Origin: Triglochin maritima
Taxonomy: Eukaryota > Streptophyta > Magnoliopsida > Alismatales > Juncaginaceae
Direction: 5' to 3'
Assembly (NCBI GenBank): GCA_963682175.1
Contig: OY821779.1
Location: 1,438,501 to 1,502,500, forward strand
DNA length: 64,000 nucleotides
The notes below the pieces were generated by a model that saw only the letters and a list, made by a program, of their open reading frames with translations, did not search any database and was not told where the DNA came from. Position 1 is the stretch's first letter, and the number at the start of each line of letters is the position of its first letter. Position numbers and translations under genes: made by a program. This document shows, in pieces, positions 25,449-35,901 of this stretch.

Positions 25449-26497
25449 TCCTTCACTACCACAACCGCGACGTCCTTCGCTGCCACAACCGTCACTGCAC
25501 CTCCTCCGCGATATCTTCTGGCACCACAAAGACCTCCTCTGGCATCGCAACTTTCCCCTCCTCCTCTGGTTCGTGCTTAACCACCTGTAGAAAAATCATC
25601 TTGTTTGATTAGGTTCTCATATTTGATATGTTTAGATTGTGGTGTTTGGATTTGGATTTTAGATTGAGTAGATTTGTAATGTGAATGTGATGTAGCGGAG
25701 AAATACATGATGTGAATGTAAATAGATATACATTTTTCTTGTTAATTCCAGGATTTGAAGAATTTTACATATAAACTTTTAAAGGAAGACTTGTCAAATT
25801 TTGGATTGTTTTTCTTGTCCTTCACTACCACAACGGCGACGTCCTTCGCTGCCACAACCGTCACTGCACCTCCTCCGCGATATCTTCTGGCACCACAAAG
25901 ACCTCCTCTGGCATCGCAGCTTTCCCCTCCTCCTCTGGTTCGTGCTTAACCACCTGTAGAAAAATCATCTTGTTTGATTAGGTTCTCATATTTGATATGT
26001 TTAGATTGTGGTGTTTGGATTTGGATTTTAGATTGTGTAGATTTGGATTGTTTAGTCTGTTGTGGAGATTGTGAATTTTGGATTCGTTTGGTTGATGAGA
26101 ATAGAGTGTGATTGTGTGAATGTTTAATTCATTTGATTTCACTCGTTCATTGGATTGATTGGTTTGGATCGAGTTGGATTGGTTGGATGATTTAAATGAG
26201 TATATATGAATTGGATTGGTTTGGTTTGCTTTCTTAGGTCTTGAGTTGAGTTGGTTGGATGATTTAAGTAATGATGTTATGTTGTTTAGGATACATTATT
26301 GAGTAAATTTTAATGCAAATAAATTAACGTTCTTCATGGGTCTCATACATGTGTGTTTCAACATGAGTAGATTTGTAATGTGAATGTGATGTAGCGGAGA
26401 AATACATGATGTGAATGTAAATAGATATACATTTTTCTTGTTAATTCCAGGATTTGAAGAATTTTACATATAAACTTTTAAAGGAAGACTTGTCAAA
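25449..26497. repeat. Tandem segmental duplication inside the CACTA-like element
   Basis: Segment A (25449-25666) recurs at 25818-26036 and segment B (25666-25798) recurs at 26365-26497, each nearly identical. The second copy has about 330 bp between A and B that the first lacks, so a unit of about 680 bp was duplicated and one copy then lost its middle. Segment A is GC-rich with codon-like periodicity and may be captured gene sequence, but no protein family was recognised. Confidence 0.8.
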
Positions 26498-26787
26498 ATT
26501 TCAATAAAATTTCATTCCCACATGATATTTTGTGTTTAAAATATTTTTCTGTCAATCCAAGTAATTATTTTTAATACTTGCTTTTAATATTTTAAATGTT
26601 TATTTTCTTGTTTTTGAATTGTTATTAATAACAACCGACGTCTATACCTAAAGTATAGACGTTGGATTTTAAGCGACCGACGTCTATGTAGACGACGTAC
26701 ACATAGACGTCGGATCTAGGAATACTTATATCTGACGTATATATCTCCGTACATCTGATGTATATTTCATTTTCTACAGTAATACCT

Positions 26788-28856
26788 CCAACATCATCGA
26801 TGACCTCCAAGTTGACTACTCAATTAAAAACGTGTCCAAATTGAAACCTGTAATTCGAAGACTGCAACTCTGCAAGATTACTAACCTAAAACACTAATTT
26901 ACGAGCATTACCAAACTAGATGATTCCAAGAAGCATCCTATCCTATCCTTTCACTCTGTCTAATGCAACACAAGAGTGAAGCTTCGTATAAACGCACCAT
27001 AAAAACGTGTTCTTTTGTCGAAATATCTTTGATGGATCTACTTCAAGTCAAACTAAGCCTATACAAGCAACAACTAACTTGACTGAAATAATAGAATCTT
27101 AACATGCATAGAATTAAATTAATATAGTTTTACTAGGGGCAACTTTTCATTATTAAACTATTTAGCACATGCATGGTTGTTAATGTTAGGTGAAGGAATC
27201 TTGTTCTTTCTTTTGATCTGTTAGTCCTTTTTGTGCTCACTTAAGTTTCATTTTGGGGATATTTAAAAAAGAAGTTGCGCACTTATATTTATCCCAAAAA
27301 AAAAGAAGTAGATTAAGTTCTACAGGATTAAAGTGCATACATAGTATCGTATGAATTTTAAACGCGAGTACACCTTTTTGAGATTATACGCATGATATTA
27401 CGAACATTTAAAGTTTGGATCTTAAATTTTCTTATAATTCTGATATTGCATGCATTAATTGAATCATGTTGGTACATAGTACATACATAAATTAACTTTC
27501 TTATCTAGATTCTGACGTTTTGTGGCTCTTGAGGGCTTCTTTAGTTGTATAGTGACTCGTTTGATCTATCTAGAATTGGCTTGTTTATTTTATTGATCTA
27601 TTTGTGCTTTATTAGCTACAACACAGATAACTATAAATACATTATCCAGCAAAACATAATCTTCCATTCTACATTTTACAGAGACGTTTAACTCAATTTT
27701 AATGAGTTACAAATTTTTGCAATTAGTTCACAACTTACTGATACGATGACCAAAACAAATAGAAATAGTGTGGTTGGTTCTCTTGATTTCTCTTTTGAGT
27801 TTTGACGTTGACTTGTCTCATTTAACCTTGACTTTCTCGGGTTTTATTGTACAGATAGAATAAGGATCTAATCAGTTATTTGAAAACGTGCAAGAATCAC
27901 ATCATTTTCTTATGCAGAAAAGCATGACCTGCATGCTGAATTAAATACACGTGAATTTGAATTAAGAAGACAAAATGGTAACAAAGAATGTCACGATGTT
28001 TTCATTAAAACTTGAGCACATAAGCAAATCAATAACTAAAATGTTATATATTGAAAAGAAGGGATAGTGTATAATTTCATCAATACGTAGGCAACGTCGT
28101 TTTAAACCAACTGTTTTTTTTTCCTCAATGTTGCAGAAAACAATGCAGCAATAGTTGGAGCTAAATAAATTTTCAGTTCCTTAGTTAATTTAGAGAATAC
28201 TTTTTAAGCTACAAGTACCACATCTCATTGACTATATAACATTGAATAAAATTTTGATTTTTGGACTATTTTCCTCGTAAAGCTGGAATAAATTAAGTTC
28301 ACATACATGATAACCGTCATATTAGATATGCTTCTTGAATATGATTATAAAATTAATATATAATTTGTACCTCCGTGATTAATAACCAAAAGTCCAAAAC
28401 TATCCTTCAACTAAGGCAAATTATTCCTGCCCCACCTTTGTTTTATAGCACTTTGTACCCACCTTCTTTAAATGTGAGCATTTAGTCTCACGGCCTATGA
28501 GAATTCGAAGTTTGCCCTCCTTTTAATTATTTTTTTCGATTTATTTTGAATAACCCTTGAACCTTGTTAAATAAAACTTTCATCCAATCCAAGTTACATT
28601 AGAATCGTAGTAAAAGTAATATGTAATTTGAATCGGATGTGACTTTTAATCGGAGTAGCTTAAAAATAAATTGAAGATCAGGCAACAAATGGATTAATAA
28701 CAGTTTTCTTCCTTAAATTATGTCTTGATTTTACTTGACATCTTGAACTATCATTTTGTAAAATTTAACATGTGGACTTTAAAATTTTATTATTTTAATA
28801 CACATTCGTAGTTATTTTTATTTTTTTTGCGTTGTTTGCCAAACATCATCTTATTC
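26788..28856. other. Intergenic AT-rich region, nothing recognised
   Basis: About 2 kb with no open frame of note, no clear transposon ends and no RNA gene seen. Confidence 0.5.
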
Positions 28857-28991
28857 TTAACTTTATGTTAAAATTCGAATCTAATCGGATGTCAGATCTA
28901 ATTTGAATTCACTTCAAATAAAATATCATTCAGACCCAAATTCTAATTAAATCAAGCATTCGATTAGATCCGAATTTTAACATAAAGTTAA
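28857..28991. repeat. 135-bp inverted-repeat hairpin (MITE-like)
   Basis: The first 35 bases (28857-28891, starting TTAACTTTATG) are the reverse complement of the last 35 (28957-28991) with two mismatches, separated by a 65-base AT-rich spacer. The termini are TTAAC and GTTAA, so a TTAA or TTA/TAA target site is possible but not provable from one copy. It could be a small MITE or the source of a small RNA precursor. Confidence 0.75.
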
Positions 28992-29040
28992 AATTATATG
29001 TGTGCTAAAATAAAGAATTCTTAAAGTTTGAGTCACAACT

Positions 29041-29290
29041 AGGGGTGAGCAAAATTCGGTCCGGTCCGGGCACTCAGACCGAACCAGACCGAATTTTTTC
29101 GGTCCGGTCTTCGGTCCACAAAATTTTGGAAATTCGGTCTTCGGTCCGGACCGGACCGAAAATTTAAGGGGAAAATCCGAGTTTTGGACCGGTTCGGTTC
29201 GGTCTTCGGTCCGGACTTCCCGAAAATTCGGGTTTCGGTCCGGTCCGGTTCGGTCCGGTTCAGTCCGATCCTGGACCGAAGCTCACCCCT
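29041..29290. mobile_element. Mutator-like MITE with CGGTCCGG-rich interior
   Basis: A 250-bp element with terminal inverted repeats AGGGGTGAGC / GCTCACCCCT and a perfect 10-bp target duplication AGTCACAACT (29031-29040 and 29291-29300). A direct repeat of 9-11 bp is typical of Mutator superfamily insertions. The interior is almost entirely variants of TTCGGTCCGGT in both orientations, so the whole element can fold back. No coding capacity beyond chance frames. Confidence 0.85.
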
Positions 29291-29300
29291 AGTCACAACT

Positions 29301-30256
29301 CAAAAGTTTAATAAAGGTGACCATCGCGGTTTAAAGTCGAAGAAAGAAAGAAATTAAAATATAATTCATGAGCAAAAACTATAAGGTTATTTTCAGCTCT
29401 GACATTTTCATAAATGTCAAATTGTTACTCTCTTCTCTTTTGCAGCATTTTTTTTTCTTTTCTTAACAACGTCGTCTTTCAACTACAACATACTAATAAA
29501 TATCAACTTGTCAAATTAACATTTTCTTTCTTCCACATAATTTATTTCCGTTTAATTTACAATTTTTATAATAACCAATTAATTAACTTATTGTATTTAC
29601 AATCACTTTTTATAACTAAAAATAAATAGTAGGAAATAAAACTACGAAATGTGTGTTGTTTTTTAAAATTATTTGTAATTCTATCTACTTCACTAAATTA
29701 TAATAATCAACCAAAAATAAGAAAATAAATTTTAATTAAATTTGAGTAACTAATTAATTTACAAAATAAATTTAAAATTTAAACTAATTAATTTACAAAT
29801 AATCTAATTTATTTAATTATTAAACTAATTTCAAACTAAATAAACTCATTAATCTACAAATAAAAACAAAACAAAAAAAAGGAGGCCACCAAGACCCGCC
29901 CGCCTGGCCACGTTGGCGGCATTTTCTTGGGCACCCCCAGTTGAGGGTTCCCTAATTAACCCGAAAGTAACAGATACCCACAAAAGACAGTTAGACAGGG
30001 ATGCAAATTACTGTAGAGTCAAAGATATTGGTGAGAAATTGCGATTAGTCCGAAAATATTGTGTATATAACAAATAAACCCCATGGACCACCACAACTTT
30101 GGAACCACAAAAACAAAAACAAAAACAAAACAACGTCTCTCTCACCACGCGCGACAAGAGCAAAACAACGGAGACACTGTCTTCCACCTCTCTCTAGATC
30201 TTCTCTATATATACTTATACTGCACCAGTTGTATTTGTTCGTTGTAATTAACAAGC
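29301..30256. other. Intergenic region and promoter of the first AVT1-type gene
   Basis: Very AT-rich to about 29880, then more mixed. The TATATATA-like stretch near 30204-30212 lies about 45 bp before the ATG at 30257 and probably belongs to the promoter or leader. No other feature recognised. Confidence 0.4.
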
Positions 30257-32675
30257 ATGGCGGTCCACGATTTGTCGGGCAAACAACTTGACGATGCCAA
30301 TAAGTATCTGGACGTGCCGCTTCTAAGGGACTACCGTGGCGACGTCGACCCACCGTCGCAAGGACCTCATCCAACCAAGCCTGACGAGAAGGTTGTGTTT
30401 GCCGATGAAAAGGGCACCTCCTTCCTCAGAACCTGCTTCAACGGCCTCAACGCTCTCTCAGGTTTTTTCTTCTTCTTTAATTTTCGGATTCTGAATATAT
30501 TTATTTTTCTTGTCTTTTTGCCCGCTTGCTTTCGTGTTGTCGCGTTGTGTCGGTCTAATTGTGTTAAAGGTTCGTTTCGATGGACTTGGGTTTCTTGGAC
30601 CGGGAGATTCATTGATTGATTGATTTTCTAGAAATTGAAACTCTCTCACTCTCTCTCTATTTATATAATATGCAAATGTGAGTTGTTTGGATGGCAGAAA
30701 CTCCCGTTGAGATTTTAAGACAACCGGAAAATAAAACCTCGGTCATCCAAACGGACCATAAGAACGTTAAGGTAGTGTTTGTGCCTCGGAACTGTCGAAA
30801 AGTTAGATTCTATGGTTAGTAAGAAAGAAATATAAAACAAAATCAAGCGGAATTTAATTTTCTTTGACCAAAGTAAATTGTTCGTGCATATTGATGATTT
30901 ACTAAAAAGTATAGGATCTAATGATCAATGAGTATATGCTTGATCCTCTCTCTCTCTCGCCTATCAATTCTTTGCGTTGGTGGAAGTTTAAGTGTTTGTG
31001 CATTTTGGAATGTTGAAAACATTATGAGATGAGATTAGAAAAATAAATTTTGGCTTTTCTCATTATTTCATCTTTTTCTAACATCCACGTGAATGATTTC
31101 TCTCCCACCAATTTCTAAAATGACAACCGGCAAAAGATTTCACACCAACTTTGAAATCAATCAAAAAGAGTTTACATTCTTTAATAATGAAATCTATAAA
31201 AAAATAGTCCACATTGAAATCAAAAATTTCATGGCAACCATGAAAGCAATTCCATACCTACCATGAAATCAATAAAAAATAGTTCCACCCTGCAACCAAA
31301 AGTTCCATACAATCCATGAAATCAATCAAAAAAAGGTTCCATACTGCAATCAAGCTAAGGTGAACTGAAATTAACATTTAGAGTACTGTTTCATGTCTGT
31401 TAGTTTCTTGCTATTTCAACTGCTAACTAATCAGTTACTTGACTTCTTCAAATAGGTGTTGGAATTTTGTCAATTCCATATGCTCTGTCTCAAGGTGGAT
31501 GGTGGAGCTTAATTCTTTTAGTTATAGTGGCAATGATGTGTTGCTACACTGGTTTACTTCTACAAAGATGCATGGGAGCTGCAACTCACATTAACACATA
31601 TCCAGACATTGGAGAGCTTGCCTTTGGTAGGATGGGCAAACTTGCAATCGCATTCTTCATGTACTTAGAGATCTATCTCGTGGCCATTGAGTTCTTGATC
31701 CTCGAAGGCGACAACCTCGACAACTTGTTCCCAAATGCCAGCCTAGACCTTGGCATTGTAACCCTTGAAGGGAAACAATTGTTTGTAATTGTGTCTGCAC
31801 TTGTAATATTGCCTACTACATGGATGAGGAATTTGAGCGTGCTCGCATTCTTATCGGCTGGTGGAGTATTGGCATCTGTTGCTGTGGTATTATCGGTGTT
31901 ATATGTTGGAGCATTCAATAATGTCGGGTTTAATAAAAGAGGAGTTGCTTTCAATTTGAGTGGACTGCCGACAGCTTTGGGCATGTATTCGTTCTGCTAT
32001 TGTGGTCATGCAGTTTTTCCAACCATATGTGCTTCGATGAAAAAGAAGTCCCAATTCTCTAAGGTGAGTTTTCAAATGATTCATAAGACACAAGGCTACT
32101 AGCTACTTCCGATTTTTGCGATCATATATAGCTCAAACAATTTTCTTTTGTTGTTGTTGCAGGTGTTGCTTGTCTGTTTCATTCTCTGCACCCTTGGTTA
32201 CGGATCGATGGCGGTGTTTGGATACCTTATGTATGGGGAAGATGTGAAATCCCAAATCACATTGAATCTCCCAAAAGGAAGCATAAGTTCGAACATAGCG
32301 ATATACACCATGATACTGAATCCACTCACAAAATTTGCCCTTATGATCACTCCAATTGCGAACGCCATTGAAAGCCGGTATATGGTCAGCAACAGCATGT
32401 CCACAAGCATTATGATCAGAACCTTGATTATGGGCAGCTTAGTGGTGGTAGCCTTAACAGTTCCTTTTTTTGCTTATCTAATGGCACTTACCGGATCGTT
32501 TCTCAGCATTATAGTGTCCATTTTGCTGCCTTGCTTGTTCTACCTGAAAATATTCGGGATCTCACGAGGGCAGATGTTCGAACTAGTGATAATTGTTGTA
32601 GTTTTGATCTTTTCGACTTTCATAGGCATCGCAGGCACTTTCTCTTCACTCAGAAAGATCTTAAACTCTCTTTAA
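30257..32675 (+). CDS. AVT1-type amino acid transporter (AAAP family), three exons
   Basis: Exons 30257-30461, 31456-32063 and 32163-32675 join in phase to 441 residues, all with GT-AG introns. After a hydrophilic N-terminus of about 60 residues comes SFLRTCFNGLNALSGVGILS, the first membrane span of the plant AVT1 group. Further hydrophobic spans follow across exons 2 and 3, for example WWSLILLVIVAMMCCYTGLL, GMYSFCYCGHAVFPTI, GYGSMAVFGYLMYGED and KFALMITPIANAIESRY, consistent with about 11 spans. AVT1 proteins are related to yeast Avt1 and move neutral amino acids across the vacuolar membrane; substrate and location here are inferred. It is the first of two tandem copies in the same orientation, and its last exon is the closest match to the fragment at 21962. 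Confidence 0.92.
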
Positions 32676-35600
32676 GTCAGAAAAAAAGGCTGCACATACA
32701 ATGTACAACACTACACATTGCTATGAACTCACTGTCGTGGTTAAATATTGTAATTTTTCCTCATGATAATCGCATTTTTATTATGATAAAGTGTGGGTCT
32801 CAACTCAAAATCAATTGGTGTCAAGTGCAATTACTATGTATGACATTACAAGCTACAAAAATATTCTAAATCGTAAGATGTAATATTATTACCGAAATTC
32901 TAATGCACATGTGGTGTTCCATAACTACATTATGTCCGTTGAGTCCACTTGCAGAGTGAGACTAACACAAACGCAGGTGCACCAAGTAAATTTTACGTCC
33001 AAAATGTACGCCAAAACAGTGTATGAATGGTTCAATGCGCGGCGGTCAAATTTTGACATCTTTAAGGTCACCAAACACCAATTTGGACCACTGTCTTCTA
33101 CTTCTGGTGGTCATTGGATTTTTGGATTGCATACATGGTTGGATCAAATGATCATTCGACATGGTTGTAACCCCAACTTTACGACAAGCTACATACCCTT
33201 TTATATAAATACAAAAGGACCATTTTGTGATCTGAAACCATTTCTCTGTTTTGGCAGTATTTGTCTGTAACGAACTATTCGTTTGGTACACGATTTTGAT
33301 GTTTAAAACATAAAATTATCATGCTTATCTATGTTTGGGGTAAAACTACATTACTTCCAGAAATAACTAAGTACAAGTATTTCGTCTAAGTGGTTTGTAA
33401 TTTTGATGTTTAATTTATGGTTGTTTATGTTCTGGCCTCTGGGTAAAATATGGATTACTGCCTCAGCGTTCGAGATTATCCATTTTATTATATAACAAGA
33501 ACTTCTAGTTTTTGAGTTGGTGTAAACATAATCCAAAATTTAACTTTCGTTAATCTTGCAAAAAAATGTAGGTTAGACTGTAAAAAAAATTAAATAGATT
33601 ATTACAACATGTTGGGATAGGTGTTTGAAGATTTAATTGGGTAAAACTGCCAAAAGATTCCGATATGGAGGGAGACAAAAGACAGTCCAATGTTTCCTGG
33701 AAGTATATGTTTCTTTCAAGGAAGTAACCTTCAAGTTGATCTTTAATTCTTGTTTGTTTGACAAACATAGCAGGTGGTGTTTTTGTTTTTCTTACTCACC
33801 GATTTGTCATCATGTGCCCATCCTATTTATTAGTCATCCATATCTTTCCATCTATTAGAATTCATTCATCCACGTAATGTCTATCTTATCTTCATCTTTG
33901 TGTGTCAGAAACATGTCGTTCTACCGATTACTAACAATAGTTAATGGCCAACAAAATGTCATTTGATTGCAAAACAAATTATAAGTTTGGTATTGTTGTT
34001 TTTGCTTTCCTTGACTTACATGCAACCAAATCACGCCTTAGAATTGAGAGACTACGACTTACGATTTTGCAGATCATGGGCTTCATGTACCACTTATTAT
34101 GAGCCGAACATGTCATGGATCTGTCCAGGATTGGCCAGTGGACTTCGTGTGCCACTTATTTTGCCCATTTTGCTGTAGTAGGAAAAACAAAGAGCGAAAA
34201 CATTGATTATGAAACCACCACGTGGATTTATTTAGGCAAAAGAATCAGAGGAAACATTGATTATGACGCCAGTCACGCCACTACAGCTCCATTAAAGTTG
34301 ATCGTTTTGTTCAATAGTTTATGATTTGGATTTGTAATACCCTTTTTTTATTGGATGAACATTTTTAGGCGTTCATTAGCTGGATAACTAAGATGCAAAT
34401 ATTAACTATGTGTGTTTTGTGGAATGAAATGTTGGAAGTGACACGAGATATACATGACGGGAAAACTGATTATGAGTGTGTGGTTCCATTGATAAATTAA
34501 CAATGGTTAATTTTTATGAATCAATTTATCTTTATGAATCAGTTTTTGAGAATTAAAACACTAATTTTATTTTGTCATTAGATTTTCGAGCCTCCTCGAT
34601 CGAATTAATGTCTATGCCCCGACCAAGACTAGGAAACAAATCACAAACGCTTCAGTCACTTGGCAGATGGCATGCCCGCTTTGGAACCACATTTTCGGTA
34701 TATAATAAGCAGGAAACTTTATACTAGTCAGCTTAGCCACATTTGCATCAGTATTCTTCATTTTATACTATCATCAAGGTTTTTCTTATTTCAACTACGT
34801 TGTCAGATATTTCATCTGCATCATTAGTAGCTAGTAGCTTTTTAGCATCAAACACATTGACATTTTAACTTCTAAAATTCACTATCGAAAAAAATCCCAA
34901 AAAACTCTAATAGAGTTGTTAGGATTTAGGAAACGATGCCGCAGTCTGTGTGGAAAAACAATATAGTACGTAGCGGACGATCGAGACAAAAACATGACAA
35001 AAATACGCAAGATAAGAGAAAGTGATGATTATAGAAATAAACCAACAAGCACACACAGTAAACCAACTAATAAATCACCGTGACACAAAAAAATTACATG
35101 GAAACTAAATCGGAAAGACCATGGTTGGGTACGATGCGGCTACAGAGAGCAAGAGCTTACAGAGATAACAACACTGGGGAAATGATCAAACTCGAATAAG
35201 AAATATTGTGATCCCAAAAACCTACTACCTCTGCTTTTGCAATTGTCATACAAAACCTTAGGAGTACAAAAGAAAATAAATTAAGCCCATAAAAATACGG
35301 ACCTTCCAAATTCGATCCTACCAAACTCAAGACCTACCAAATTCGGACATGCCAATTATATGGACCTATAAATTTTTTTATAAAAAAAACTCCCATAAAA
35401 TCAACAACGCTCGGAACTGATTGATCGGTCTGCACATTAGCTATTGAAATTCCAGTTTCTACACACCTCTTTTTTCACGGCATAACACAACAAAAATATA
35501 GAGACTATATGTAGACCAATCAAACATAACGAGAAAACACGACGTCCGTCGTGGTTCACAAGGGAGGTAGTGATTTGAGTCTAACAAGAATTCTAGATTA

Positions 35601-35826
35601 AATTGTATCTGACAATCTCCAACTTATCAGAACAATGAGGATGAGTGTGGAAGAATATAATTCTGGATCATAAAAATTAAACACAGGTGTTGAGATCATG
35701 AATGTAAATACAATGAACACGGGGGGTGAGAATGCAAAATAGGAGCAACGACATGCAAAGCCAAACTACCGAACCAAGAGCCAAACACATCACGAGTCTG
35801 ATCTTTCTTCTTAATAATAATAATCA

Positions 35827-35828
<2 letters not shown>
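32676..35828. other. Intergenic region between the two AVT1-type genes
   Basis: About 3.1 kb. The first 200 bases are probably the 3' UTR of the upstream gene. Several short frames occur, none resembling a known protein. No transposon limits found. Confidence 0.5.

Positions 35829-35878
<50 letters not shown>
35829..35878. repeat. (AT)25 microsatellite just before the second AVT1-type gene
   Basis: Fifty bases of uninterrupted AT dinucleotide, ending 23 bases before the ATG at 35902. It lies in the likely promoter or 5' leader and should be highly length-variable. Confidence 0.97.
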
Positions 35879-35880
<2 letters not shown>

Positions 35881-35901
35881 CCTTTGTTGGTTATTGCGTT
35901 A

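Larger units (their letters stand above)
22867..26784. mobile_element. CACTA-like DNA transposon, non-autonomous, interrupted by a solo LTR
   Basis: Begins CACTAGTGCAAAATAG and ends, on the other strand, with ACTGTAGAAAATG, similar to plant CACTA ends. Both ends carry many subterminal copies of a GACGTCTAT/GACGTCGG motif in both orientations (about 22905-23100, 25241-25283 and 26634-26710), the usual hallmark of this superfamily. CCT flanks both proposed limits (22864-22866, 26785-26787), but the right end does not start with a clean CACTA, so that end and the 3-bp duplication are uncertain. No transposase is visible. Without the nested LTR the element is about 1.8 kb. Confidence 0.65.

Noticed and set aside
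25226..25550. Minus-strand Arg/Val-rich open frames
   Set aside because: They lie in the duplicated segment of the CACTA-like element and resemble no protein I know. Possible captured gene sequence is noted instead.
30045..30374. Minus-strand frame over the start of the AVT1-type gene
   Set aside because: It overlaps the leader and first exon of a well-supported plus-strand gene.
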